This document shows, piece by piece, positions 31,913 through 42,545 of a stretch of 64,000 nucleotides of DNA; position 1 is the stretch's first letter; each line of letters opens with the position of its first letter. The stretch comes from Ochotona curzoniae (lineage: Eukaryota > Chordata > Mammalia > Lagomorpha > Ochotonidae): the NCBI RefSeq assembly GCF_017591425.1, contig NW_024466459.1:6944001-7008000 (forward strand). The letters are read 5' to 3'. The notes under the pieces are model-generated. The model was not told the DNA's origin. It made no database searches and worked only from the letters and a program-made list of their open reading frames with translations. Position numbers and translations under genes: made by a program.

Positions 31913-32262
31913 TGGGGCAGGTACTGTGGCACAGTGTGTTAAGCTGCCGCTTGGGACAGCCACAACCCATTACTGGTGCCAGTTCGTGTCTGGGCTACAC
32001 TGTTTTGTGTCTTGGTTACTGTTTCCAACCCAGCTCTCTGCGAATGTGGGGAAGCAGCAACTGATGGCTGAGGCACGTGAGTCCCTCCCATCCACACGGG
32101 AGACCTAGATGGGTTTCCCGGCTCCTGGCTTCAGCCTGGTCCAGCCCCAGCTGTTGCAAGCATCAAGGGGAATAAACTGGCGGATGAGAGATCTCTATGT
32201 CTCTCTTTTTTCTCTCTGTATCACTCTGCCTTTCAAATAAACAAGTACTTTTTTTAAAGTTG
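31913..32262 (+). repeat. Lagomorph C-SINE, older subtype, full length
   Basis: Starts 'atggggcaggtactgtggc' with 'cacagtgtgttaagctgcc', then 'gatggctgaggcacgtgag', 'gggagacctagatggg', 'ggcttcagcctggtccagcc' and 'gcggatgagagatctct'. A CT tract and 'ctttcaaataaacaagtac' follow. Confidence 0.92.
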
Positions 32263-32869
32263 GGGAGAGATCATGGGCTTCCCCTTGACCTGCTGACTGA
32301 GAAAATACACCTTACACAAGACCCTCAGTAATTCAAGTATACAAAAAAATGACATGAGGACAAACAAAAAATTGTAGAATTCCCTGCAGCGGTCCTGGAG
32401 AGCCCTGCCCACCTACAGGTTGCATGTGACTTCCTTCAGTTTCTCAGAGTATTATTTAAGTCGTCAGGATTTTTGCTGTGGTTTTCTCTGTTTTGCATTG
32501 TTCTGCTAGGAACACAAGGCCTTCCTGGGCTCCAAAACCCTGGCTTGCCTGGTAGACACAAGGCCCTCTTGGAATGGCAGTAGGGGAGAAGTGGTGTGGG
32601 GAGGGAGGAGGCAGGCAGCAGCAGGTAGTGGGGTGTGCACACCGCCCCCTCCCCAGGTGAGCAGATTCGAGCTAGGGGTGATGTGCTATAAAACCTGCTC
32701 AGGACATAAACCTACCCCCTGCCTGATTTCATTAGCACCGAGGCCGCAGACCCCCTTGGCAGAGCCTGCCCAAGCCTGCCCTGGGTTCCCCGAGAGAACT
32801 CCTGCTGGGGTTGAGGGGGGTGGGCAGGCGGGCAGAGCTGCCTGCCGCCCTGCTGGCTGTTGGCCGAGC
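32263..32869. other. Unique DNA, no recognised feature
   Basis: Non-repetitive, becoming GC-rich toward the right. The 120-codon plus frame 32591-32953 overlaps two minus-strand frames and is not supported. Confidence 0.45.
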
Positions 32870-33095
32870 AACTTTGGGGATGGAGCCGGGCCAACGCCAG
32901 CTCCCCACACATGGTCATTACCTCCCGAAAAACCCAGGAGTTATTACAATTAAAACACATGGCAGGAGGGGGAGCGAGGGCTAGGGGAGGTCCCTGTAGG
33001 AAGGAACACTGGGATTAAAAGAAATTAGAGCGGTTACCATGACAGCATAGCCAGGCTGGGCCTACCCTGTGATTACTTCAATGGGAACGGGACGG
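32870..33095. promoter_or_regulatory. Candidate conserved block
   Basis: Repeat-free sequence with 'cacatggtcattacctccc', 'agttattacaattaaaacac', 'gggattaaaagaaattag' and 'ctgtgattacttcaatggg'. Paired-type and homeodomain words are dense relative to the GC-rich neighbourhood. Confidence 0.28.
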
Positions 33096-34210
33096 AGGGG
33101 CCAGAGCTGAAGCTGGGACAGGGTTTTGCTGGGGGAGGCATATACCCAGAAGGCGGCCCAGTGGCCCCAGAAAATCTACCACCACCAGCCCACCCCAAGG
33201 CTGATCCCAGCTATTTCATGTTCTCTGTCACTGTCACTGCTTGCAGCCCTGCTGTCCCGAGAGTCCACTCCCCAGATTTCAGCTATCCTTTCTTTGTCAA
33301 GAGCAAGAATTCCCAAGAGGGTGCCTGCACTCCCAGCTTTGTGGGTTGGAATGGCCTGGCCTGGTTTCTGGGGCAGTTCAATCCCGGCCACGAGCAGCCA
33401 CTGGAGAAACCAGAGCCATCCCGTGCCAGGGACCGGCGCGAGAAGCCATTGCCACCAAGACATGTGGCTGGCAGCAGGAGTGGGAGAAACAGAGGGAGTG
33501 GGCAGAGGGAGTCTGCTGCAGGAGACCCAGGGAGACGAGCAGGAAGGCATGGGGTCTGGGACACCCCCAGGGTACCGCACAGGATTAGGGTCCCTACCAG
33601 TGGGAAGCCCAAAGGGGCACAGTCACAGAGCCTGAAAGAGAAAACAGTAATTAACACACACTCTCTTTCTGTGCTGGGCCAAGCAACCCATGCAGGGAGA
33701 ACCTGTTTGGAAACCTCTTTGGACTGGGGGAGGTGGGAATGAGAGCAGGCAGGAAGGAGGGGAGCGGTCCAGTTTGCAACTTGGAGGGGAGATTCGCAGC
33801 AAACTCCTGTTCCTTTCCTGGACTGTCTAGTCTGGGCCCACAGAAGGGAACGTGAGGTCATGCAGAGGGGTTCTAGGCATGATGGGCCTGTCCTGAATTT
33901 GACCTGATGAATGCAGCAGGTGGATCTGGCTAGAGGCCAGCTCCCCAGTCCTCTTCATCCCCATCTGGAGTCCTCCAAGCTGCCCGTGCCCAGCCAGGAA
34001 GCAACTCTTGGCCTTCCAACTTCCTCTTTAAAGAAAACTTCCCAACCCTGAACATGGCCATGGCCATCTTCTGGGCTGTCCCTGGAGTTTTCTGGGTCTA
34101 TATGTGCAAGGTCTGACGTGCCTTTTGGTCTTGCTTTCTTGGTGGCTGATTCTATTTCCCAGGCAGCTCACTCAGCATCTCCATTTCCCTTATTTATAAA
34201 AACACCACGG
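33096..34210. other. Unique GC-rich DNA, no recognised feature
   Basis: Several long frames overlap here: 169, 193 and 115 codons on the plus strand and 134 and 192 on the minus strand. All cover the same 33.13-33.86 kb interval, showing stop-poor composition rather than a gene. A short CpG cluster ('ccggcgcgag', about 33431) sits inside. Confidence 0.5.
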
Positions 34211-34590
34211 AGGGGCCTACACGGTGGTACAGGGAATCAAGCCACCATCTGTGACATGGGCATCCTATAGGGATCTCCTTGAATTTTGTCTGTTCCACTT
34301 CCATGAGCTCCCTACTCATGTGTTTGGGAAAGCAGCATAGATGGCCCAAGCCCTTGGGTCCCTGCAACCCACCTGGGGCACCTGGATGGAGTTCTAGGCT
34401 CTGACTAATGGGGCATTTGGGAAAATGAACTCAGCTTCAGCCACTACAGCTGTCTGGGTAGTGAATCAGCAGATGACATCTCTCTCTCTCTCTCTCTCTC
34501 TCTCATCTCTCTCTCCACTCTCTCATTCTCTCTCTTTCTCTCATTCTCTAATTCTTCTTTCAAATAAACATATCTTTACCAAAAAAGTTG
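34211..34590 (+). repeat. Lagomorph C-SINE with expanded TC tract
   Basis: Starts 'ggaggggcctacacggtgg', with 'gttccacttccatgagctcc', 'gatggcccaagcccttggg', 'gcacctggatggagttc' and 'gtgaatcagcagatgacatc'. The CT-rich segment (34481-34560) has expanded to about 80 bp of imperfect TC repeats before the tail 'tttcaaataaacatatcttt'. A phrase near 34405-34430 looks duplicated or rearranged relative to other copies. Confidence 0.9.
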
Positions 34591-35212
34591 AGTTGACAGT
34601 GTCATCGTGAGGAGTTGAGATAATAGACTCAAAACACCGACCACCAAGGTAACCAGTGCCCCGATCTGCCTGGGAGGGAGGGAGTCCCTAGGACATAAAA
34701 CTTGCAGTGTCAACATCAAGACAGTCCTGGACAAACTGGGATAAGTTGGTCGCTGTAGCAGACACAGATGTGCATGTACTTGGTGGCTGCGGGGGACACA
34801 GAGAGCAGCTATTATTTTCTGCAGAGGGCTTCACTTCTCGTTAGAATTATGTATTCAGTATGGGCACATGCATACATGCCCATCAGGTATGTTGCCACAT
34901 AGACACATACGTGTATGCATATGGATTCTCGAAGTGATCAGTTGACAGGTAATTCTTTTGAAAAGAACATGCACCTGGCAAAATGCTACAATGCAGTGCT
35001 CCTGTAGGCAGAATCAGGGCAGAGAGCGGGGATAAGACACCAACAAACAAGTCAAGAACTCCTCAGCCAGACAAAGGGAGGGCAAACCCATTTCTGAGAC
35101 CAAAAACCCTAGCACTTTCAGGAGATTCGTTTGTGCCCAGTTGGATTGGACTCTTTCCAAATGAGGACTTTTAAAACATTCATGGAAAATGGAATTAAAA
35201 GACAAGCTAGGG
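34591..35212. other. Unique DNA, no recognised feature
   Basis: Non-repetitive spacer between two plus-strand SINEs. A weak alternating purine-pyrimidine stretch (ACATGCATACATGCC and 'acgtgtatgcatatgg') occurs at 34864-34924. Confidence 0.45.
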
Positions 35213-35612
35213 CAGGTGTTGGGCACAGTGGTCAGAACACCACTTGGGACATCAGCATCCCATAGGGCTTGGGCTTGAGTCCCAGATGCTCCACTTTCAA
35301 TCCAGCTCCCTGCTAATGTGCCACCTGCACCCCATATGGGTGTGCCCTAGGTGTGAGGCCCCTCCACCCAGCTCCACTGCTGATTCCAGCTTCCTGCTAG
35401 TGCGCATCCTGGGGAGGCAGCAGCTGATGGATCAACTCGTTGTGTCCGTGCCATGCATGTGGGAGACCTGGATTGAGTTCTCTGTCCCCAATTTCTGCCA
35501 GGCAGGCACTGTCCCAGCTAATGAGGTATTTGGGAAATGAACCAATAGATGGAAGATCTCTCTCTCTCTCTCTTGCTCACTCTCAAAAAATAATAAAAAT
35601 AATAAATGAACT
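35213..35612 (+). repeat. Lagomorph C-SINE with internal partial duplication
   Basis: Head 'gcaggtgttgggcacagtgg' and tail '(CT)n ... aaaaataataaaaataataaatg' are normal. The segment from 'cccata' to 'tgctaatgtg' (35259-35320) occurs a second time in diverged form at 35331-35402 ('cccatatggg' ... 'tgctagtgcg'). The copy is therefore about 70-80 bp longer than its relatives. Confidence 0.88.
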
Positions 35613-37387
35613 CAGTTGTAAAAGACTAAGTTGATTCTGGCACCAAAGCACATTAGGAATCCACACATAACATCTTCATTGGACATCTTGAAGACCCCTC
35701 GACGCGTGCATTTTTTTGACAGCAAACTAAATGGATCTTTCTGCTCTGTTTTCCACTGATGTCCACCATAGCCACAGAGCCAAGCATGCCTGCACTAGAG
35801 CTCCATGGCAGCCTTGGCAGGAGCTATGCTCCACACTTTGCCAGGGAAGTGCCGTCAGGCTGGGGGCCGAGGGAACTTCAGCAGCCTGCAAGCTCAGCGT
35901 GTGCGCCAATCTCCCGGGAGTTCTGCTTCTGCTTTTCATCTGAGGAAGCCTCTGTTTATTTGCCTGCCTTCCTCTCCGTGCAGAGGGTCCCCAGCTGCCT
36001 GGGCTTCTACAGCAGTGACAGACCTTCGGGTGGCCAAGTTCACACACAGATCGAAACCTTCCAGAGCCATTCCTCATTGGAACAGTGAGTGAGAAGAGGC
36101 GGGAAGGGAAAAGGAGGCAAGTGACAAGGGGTCACAATTCAGGACTGACGGCTGACGAAAGCAACAGCTTGGCCTGGACGTTACAGAAGCCTCATAGCTG
36201 TGGCAGACCAAGTGGCAGCCCTGAGTGAGTCCTGGGCTGTCCCCAGCATCACCACAAATGACCCCTCAGCATGGGAGTCTGCAACCAACAGGTGCAAGCC
36301 ATTGGCTTAGGCCAACAGGAGGCAGAGAGGACTCTGTGTTGCCCTGTCCTCTTCTGTCCCTTCTCTTGCCCACGGCCGCCTGAGGCATTCCAGGGGCAAG
36401 CAGAGCCATGTGACTACAGCCAACAACAGGTTAACAGCCTCCTTCACACCTCCTACCCACCGGCTAGTCTGAGTCCCAAAGAGAAAAGCCCAAAACACAT
36501 CCTGCCCCTTTCAAAATGAGGGCACAGAGGGGTCAGGCACAGCCAGGAAGGGATGCTAAGATCCTCCTGTTCTCCCCAGAGCGGAGTACAGTCTCCTGAT
36601 GAGAAGCAAGGTGGGCAGCCTTGCTCCATGCTCCCTCCACCATAGGCTTCCAGCTCCCCCAACACTGATGCAATCCTGACTCCCAGCATGCCAGCCTGGG
36701 AGGCTAAGGCTCTTGTCCTAGAGAGTAGTAGGTGGCTGCCCAGGTGATCCTGCCCTGCCAGGTCACAGAGGGTTGCAGACAGAAGGGTTACCGTGCCAAG
36801 ACCTGGGCCATGATGCCCAGATTTATCATTTCTGGGATTCTGACTTAGAGAGAAGGGCTCTCCACAACTGGATAATGTAAAAATGGCACCTCAATTGCTC
36901 ACACTTGGAACAGAAGGTTAAGCTGGCAGTTTCCTTGAGCGCGCAAGGCACAGTCATGTCCACCTGCACCTGTTCCTGCCATGGCACTGACTCGTGTCAA
37001 GTCCTCTTTCCTCGCCAGCCTCCCTGTGTGTGCTCTTGTGACTTTGTACCCCATACAAACAGCAAGTGCTAAATGAATGTCAGCTCACCTACACAGAGTC
37101 ATCACAGCATCACGCCTGCACATGCCCAGCGGTCAGAACCTACCTGGCACACTGGCCAGAGTCCCAGAGATCCAGGCAGAGCATCCCCGCTCCTGCCCAT
37201 TCTCCATTGCCCATTTGCCAGAAGGAGGCTGGAAACGCAACGCCACTGTTGTGCCACACCAAGTAACAGCAGCAAATACAAACATACCATAATGCAGAAA
37301 ACGTAGCTGGGGGAAAAGAACCTGCCAGACAGGAGGCTTGTAGTGTGCATGTACACTCACAGAACGCGAGCTCACACGTCCCAAATG
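35613..37387. other. Long unique segment, no recognised feature
   Basis: About 1.8 kb without recognised repeats. Frames of up to 116 codons overlap on both strands at 35.7-36.1 kb and have no recognisable content. Confidence 0.5.
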
Positions 37388-37405
37388 CCCCCCCCCCCGC
37401 CCCCA
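37388..37405 (+). repeat. Poly(C) run, G-quadruplex-capable on minus strand
   Basis: Eleven C, one G, then five C. The minus strand is GGGGG-C-GGGGGGGGGGG, which can supply four G-triplets. Confidence 0.85.
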
Positions 37406-37924
37406 ACAGAAACCAAACAGGAAATCTCGAATCACTACCAAATGCACTTCCCCAGCCTGCCCTTCCCTGGGGCCCCGGGGGCGGGTCAAGGGTGCTCAGG
37501 ATTTAACTCCCTGGCCTAGAAGCCGCAGGAGGGAGGGGCTCTGATGGGTTGATTGGCATTTCCTCCCCTCTGGCTTTCCCCCCTGACCTCTTGATGGGGC
37601 TGCTCTGAGGATGGCTGATGAGATGGGACCTAAACCTCTTGCTGCTGACACCTCCCAGGAGCAGAGGGCCTGGAGCCCATGCACGCAGGCCTCCCACAGT
37701 GCTGGAGGAGAAGGTGGCCGGCAGCTGGCCTCCCTCACCCCCCTGCTCCACAGAGAGCCGTGTGATAGACTGGGCGTTAGGATCAAGACCTCCTGCTCCT
37801 AAGAAAACAGCTCAGAAATCTCGGCATCAAAATCAAAACGTGTGCAGATGGGCGAGGGGGGGAGGCGGGAGGAGAAAGCAGCCCCGGAGTGAAACCTAGG
37901 CCAGGAGATGACACTAAAATGTCC
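37406..37924. other. Unique DNA, no recognised feature
   Basis: GC-rich, non-repetitive; minus-strand frames of 118, 96 and 82 codons are frame shadows in stop-poor DNA. Confidence 0.45.
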
Positions 37925-38045
37925 AAGCAGAGACTGGAGCTCCAGTGGCCATGAGTTCAAATTCACCCTCCACTGGCTATTTCACTGTGCTTGGAATGAA
38001 GACGCCACCTTTGCTCCTGGCGGGCTACTAAAGTGATCCATCCAA
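37925..38045 (+). repeat. MIR SINE, decayed
   Basis: The order 'cagagactggagctccagtgg', 'catgagttcaaattcaccc' and 'ccactggctatttcactgtgc' resembles plus-strand MIR from the A-box through the B-box. The 3' half is not recognisable. Confidence 0.45.
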
Positions 38046-38149
38046 GTCAGCAGCTCTTTCTGTCTGGGGTCAGAGAGTAAATCGTTCAGGCACCATGTGC
38101 CATGGGACCTCTGTAACAACCATTCAGGTCTACCATTGTGGCATCGGGG

Positions 38150-38226
38150 TAGCTATATATATATATAATACATGCTATGCATAATATATAATGTTTATAT
38201 GTATAAAGAACTATATATATAAAGAA
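38150..38226 (+). repeat. (TA)n-rich low-complexity tract
   Basis: Two TA-repeat blocks (38153-38168 and about 38211-38222) flank AT-rich spacer with 'tgctatgcata' and 'tgtttatatgtata'. Such tracts unwind easily and can extrude cruciforms. Confidence 0.88.
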
Positions 38227-38284
38227 GACAGCTGGCCAGCCATCTTGCAACTCCTGATGCAGATGGTAAAGATGAGAATGATTC

Positions 38285-38450
38285 AACGATACCAGAACAT
38301 GAACGTCAAAGTTAGGCTGAGTTCAACTCGCTGTGTGCATCCTCAAGTTCAGTTGCCTTACCTGTCAAACGGGACATGAACGCCTGCTTCCCCAGGTGAG
38401 TGCGGTGATTAAAGGATCTGAGGAATGCAGAGTCTGACATTAACACGTAC
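38285..38450 (+). repeat. MIR SINE
   Basis: The order 'gttaggctgagttcaactcgctg', 'cctcaagttcagttgccttacc', 'tgtcaaacgggacatgaacg' and 'gtgattaaaggatctgagg' follows plus-strand MIR ('...cctcagtttcctcatctgtaaaatggggataat ... aggattaaatgag'). Confidence 0.55.
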
Positions 38451-38589
38451 CAGTGTCAATCATCACCATCTTCTACTGGAAGGGACCACATTTTGAATCA
38501 CTTCTTATTATTGGCAAAGTCCCTACGCTCCTACATGATAAGAGGCCAGCACATTAGAAAGGTATGTTTGTGTGCACTGCTACAAAATT

Positions 38590-38855
38590 CTTTGGAGTGG
38601 CAAGTGAGGAGGAAAAATAGAGAGAATGATATTACATCTCCTGGTTCATGCCCCAAATGGTTAGAACAGCCAGGGCTGAGCCAAGCTGAAGTCAGGCACT
38701 AGGCACACCATCCAGGTCTCCCCCATGCGTGACAGGGACCCATCTGTTGTTCTCTCCCTAGCTCATTAGCAGGGAGATAGAGTAGCAAGGACTCAACCCA
38801 GCACTGCAATAAAGCATGTGAGCACCCCACACAGCCACATTTTGGCCCCTCTGCC
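38590..38855 (-). repeat. Lagomorph C-SINE, decayed
   Basis: On the minus strand 'aatagagagaatgatatt', 'tctcctggttcatgcccc', 'acagccagggctgagccaagc', 'caggtctcccccatgcgtg' and 'cattagcagggagatagag' give the reversed C-SINE body. The copy ends in 'cattttggcccc', the reverse of the GGGGCC head. Confidence 0.82.
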
Positions 38856-39064
38856 ACTTAGTATTCTGCAGGTTCACATTGTCACCCTAAGTCAGTGGCT
38901 GCACATTAGTCTCATTGGAAAGGTTTTGCAGTCTTATTCCTCAAGCAGTAGCCCACAAGAAGTACACCAGAAACCCTAGGAGAGAGACACTAGCAGGCTT
39001 TGGTGTATTTGTAAACTCCCCGCATAAAGAGAGAGAGGCTACACAGAGGGAAGGACATTCCCTC
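38856..39064. other. Unique spacer, no recognised feature
   Basis: Short non-repetitive stretch between a SINE and MER5. Confidence 0.4.
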
Positions 39065-39225
39065 CTGCCCAAGGTGTGGTCCACAGACTGGCCCTAGCAG
39101 CATCACCTGAGAGCTCATGAGACCTGCAGGATGCCAAGGTCCACCGCACACCTGCTGAATGGATGTTGTACTGGGGCACGCTCTCAGGAGGTTCATGTGC
39201 ACGTTCAAGGATGAGGAGCACAGAT
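39065..39225 (-). mobile_element. MER5-type hAT-Charlie transposon
   Basis: The phrases 'aaggtgtggtccacagactgg', 'cagcatcacctgagagctcatg', 'cacctgctgaatgg' and 'gttcatgtgcacgttcaagg' are the reverse complement of MER5A ('aaagtgtggtccctggaccagc ... catcacctgggaacttg ... gattctgatgcacactcaagtttg'). It is a non-autonomous element with no coding capacity. Confidence 0.78.
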
Positions 39226-41196
39226 CTGTTCCGGGAGGCCTACAATGAGGCTCACTATCAGACTCAGCCGCAAAGCTCCACAACTTGCTGGCTTTCCTCA
39301 CCAAACACTGTGTCAAAATCTCTCTGGGAGACCCTGGATCCAGAGGTTTCCCCAGCAGCATACTCAGAGAATTCTCAAACACAGCAAACAAAGAAATTGT
39401 GCAGATGATGCCGCATCCTCGCCATCACATACCTACGCATCTACCCATCCATTTCTGCCATTCACTTTATTGACACATGTCCAAGTGGATCTGACATCAG
39501 GATTCTTTGTCCCCGAACACCTCTACAAGCACTTCATTTCCATGAGCACGGGGTTCTCGAGCTGTGAACTCAGCACCCTGTCGTGGACATGGAGAAGTTC
39601 AGTATCCTCGTGACAACATTTGTGTTCAGAAAGCAGTAGCTAGAATTTTGCTCCTTTCCTTCTCAGTTAAAAACCAAAAGGCAGAGGGGACAATGTCACA
39701 GCTCCTTGTCATTGTAACTTCTGACATCAGAAGATGTTTTTTAGGTCTTAACCTAATCCTCTGTTGTTCTGTTCACCCCGAATCCCCCTGCCAGGATACA
39801 TACCCCTGAGGCCCTAAGGATGTTGGTAACTGTGTTCAGCCACGCTCTAGAGCCTTCCTCTGTGTCTTCTCTCCAAAAACTACCTCCAGGCAAAACACAT
39901 TTTACCCGGTCAGCGTCTCCTCCGTGGAAGCAACGAGTCCATCTCCTACCACAATTTCTAATTCTGTCATTATCAGTGTTCTTGGGGCCCGGAAGATCCT
40001 CCCTCACCACTGCTTCTGGGTTTGGGCACAGCCAAGGTCACAGCACAGCGCTCCTCCCACCCAGGCTTCCCCTTCGCTCTCCAACCTGCACTTTTGTTTC
40101 ATGGTCACCTGCCTCATACAAAGACTCACAAATGGAATGGATTTTTTTTGAACCTCCCAATTCAGAAGGAAGCACATACATTTTGGAGGGAATGAGGCTT
40201 TCATTCCATGATCGTACCTAGTTGGTTAGGAATCTTCCAGAATCCCTGAGCTGGGGCTGCAATTGGAACCCATTCAGCCTGAGACCTTTGGGTCCTCACC
40301 CATGGGCGCAGGGGACAGTCACCAAAACCCTCAGGGTAAACAGAAGTTCTTACAACTGTTTCCAAAGGCTCTTACTCAATGCCCTTCTGAAGAATGGTCT
40401 CAGTGGCTGAACTCATGCACGCCCCACGACGGTCTGTGTCACAGACGGTGCTAACTGGGTCATGAATAAGGTTGCCCTTCCGCCTTTCTGCCTCCCAACA
40501 TGATGAGGCACAGGGTTCGCTCTCCCACCCAGCCCTGCTCACTGCTTCCAGACCACCCACTCTGTCTGCATTGGTCCTCCAACCTTGAAACCTGACACCT
40601 CCTCTCCGGGAACCACCCATGTTTAAACAAATAAATACTCCAATGGAACCCAGCTCCCTGGTGGTATTCAAATAAATGTCCCAGGAAGGATGGGGAGGGG
40701 GAGAAGGGGCCCTCTGGGCCTTCTAGGCCACTTGCCCGCCACAAGCCAGCATAGGATCCCTGCATCTGTGCCGACCTTGGGCCACTTGCTGATGACAAGC
40801 CTGGTAGCAAGACCCACTGGGAGGCGGCAGGACCTTGAGGCCCAGGGGAGAGCTGCGGTCACTGAGAGCCTGGACAGAGGAGGCACACAGAGTGAGTGAC
40901 GCGTAGTCAAGCAGCAGAGCTTTCGAGCTGTGTGTGGAGATTCCGTCCTCCTCTGTGACTTGGTCACAAGCCTTTCAGTCTTGCTTAGCAGGAAGGCAGA
41001 GCTAAGAGTTCTTCGGGAGGGTGGATGGACAGGTCTTTGATGAGCCAGAAACCCTTAAAGATAGCGCAGAGTCTCCTGCAACGGGGAGGGGAGGGCTGAG
41101 AGAGCTAGGAGTGCTGGACCCACAAATCAAACATCTTGCACCTAACTAGAGGGAGAAAGCTACTGCACGGACTTGACTGGATGGCTGTGAGGGGTA
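39226..41196. other. Long unique segment, no recognised feature
   Basis: Nearly 2 kb. Some phrases at 39410-39640 and 39730-39960 have an old-LINE texture, but I cannot align them to a family. The 122- and 133-codon plus-strand frames show no known motif. A CTC/CCC-rich stretch occurs near 40540-40600. Confidence 0.45.
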
Positions 41197-41540
41197 AAGT
41201 CTGTGGGGCAGTGCGGTCAAGGGAGTCGTTTGTCAACATTCAAGCACATCATAGACACAAATGGGTTGGGACATGGCCCATTAGGTGCCACATGCATCTT
41301 GGAAAGATTCAAGTTCCAGTTGCTCCACTTGCAATCCAGCTCCCTGCTAATGCACCTGGGAAGGCAGCAGAAGATGCGCCCTGCCATCCACATGAGAGAT
41401 TCAGAGTACCAGCCTGCTGGCTTCAACCTGGCCCAGCCCTGGTTGTTGCAACCATTTGGGAAGTGAGACAGATGATGGGAGACCTCTGTCTCTCTCTGTT
41501 TCTATCATTCTGCCTTTCAAAGAAATAAATAACTCACTAA
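41197..41540 (+). repeat. Lagomorph C-SINE, decayed head
   Basis: The head (41197-41320) is badly eroded, but 'agttgctccacttgcaatcc', 'agctccctgctaatgcacc', 'gggaaggcagcagaagatg', 'caacctggcccagccctgg' and the tail 'ctttcaaagaaataaataac' are clear. Confidence 0.88.
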
Positions 41541-42014
41541 AAACCCCAAGAAAAGAAATAAAGGGAGTTACAAGAACTCCAAGGAGCGACCAATTCCCAC
41601 CTTGGAGGAAGGGAGGGGGAGAGGTGTCCTCTGAGAAGGCTGGCAGGTTTTGGATGACCAAGGAAAGTGAGGGCAGGACTGTACTAAAAATCCTGTCCCA
41701 CCCCGGGGGCGTAAGGAAGAGAGGAGGAAAAAGGAGACCATACTTCAAAAATAAACACAAATCCCAAAATAAACACTGTTAATGGAAGTGACTAATCATG
41801 GGTGCGCTGAACTTGGTGTTTCTTGATAAGATACAGAGGGAAGTGCATTTGGAAAAAATAACAGATCCCTGTCCCCTTGGGTAAATACAGTGATGGGGAG
41901 AGGGGGAAGGGGACCAGGGGGAGGGCTTGGTCCAACATCGCAGCCCAGATTTAAAACGTAACTTCATTTCCCAACACTTTTGGTGCTGTTCTGCTGCGGG
42001 CCATGCCTTGTGAA
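41541..42014. other. Unique DNA, no recognised feature
   Basis: A-rich at first, then non-repetitive. A plus-strand frame runs Lys/Arg-rich from the SINE tail and is not credible as coding. Confidence 0.45.
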
Positions 42015-42158
42015 TCACAGAATTCTTAGCACCATCTCTGGCTTCTGTCTATCAGGGGCCAAGCAAACCCCTCCCCTGGAGACCAGAAATATGTCCACAC
42101 ATTGCAAATACCTCCTAGAAGCCTGAGAAGGGCACAGAATTAACCTCTGGTTGAGAAC
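42015..42158 (-). mobile_element. MER20 hAT-Charlie transposon
   Basis: The order 'cttagcaccatctctggcttc', 'gaccagaaatatgtccacac', 'attgcaaatacctcctag' and 'cctctggttgagaacgc' is the reverse complement of MER20, ending at the outer inverted repeat. The distal third is missing on the left. Confidence 0.7.
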
Positions 42159-42164
42159 GCAAGG

Positions 42165-42545
42165 TTTTTAGTTTTACTTCAGTTTTAACTAACAGTTCAT
42201 AACTATACCTACTTATGGGGTACAACGTGATCCATGTCTACTTCGTGCAGTAATCAAATCAGAGTGATTGATGTAGCTTATCACCTGCAATGCTGATCTG
42301 TGGCAGAATACCACTCAGCCACACGAGGCAATAACCCATGTCATCTGCAACAAATACCACAGACACACCTGGGAAAGAGCATGTGTGTTCAATGGGATGA
42401 GCCATGTGCCAAGAGACAAATACTGCAGGATCTCAGGTGTTTACAAGTAGACAGCCCATGGAGTTATCAAAGACTGGTAGAGAGAGGGGTGGGTGGAAAA
42501 AGGGAGACCTTGGCCAAGGGGTACAAGATATAGTCAGACAGGAGA
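42165..42545 (+). repeat. L1M 3' fragment(s)
   Basis: The phrases 'atggggtacaacgtgatcc' and 'taatcaaatcagagtgattg' recall the L1M 3' UTR. 'ggcagaataccactcagcc', 'aacccatgtcatctgcaac' and 'agagacaaatactgcagg' recall the end of ORF2 and the start of the 3' UTR. Their order is unusual (UTR-like words first), so this may be two rearranged pieces. No intact frame remains. Confidence 0.6.

Noticed and set aside
33161..33861. Overlapping 193-codon plus and 192-codon minus frames
   Set aside because: Several phases on both strands are open over the same interval, which is the signature of composition rather than coding.
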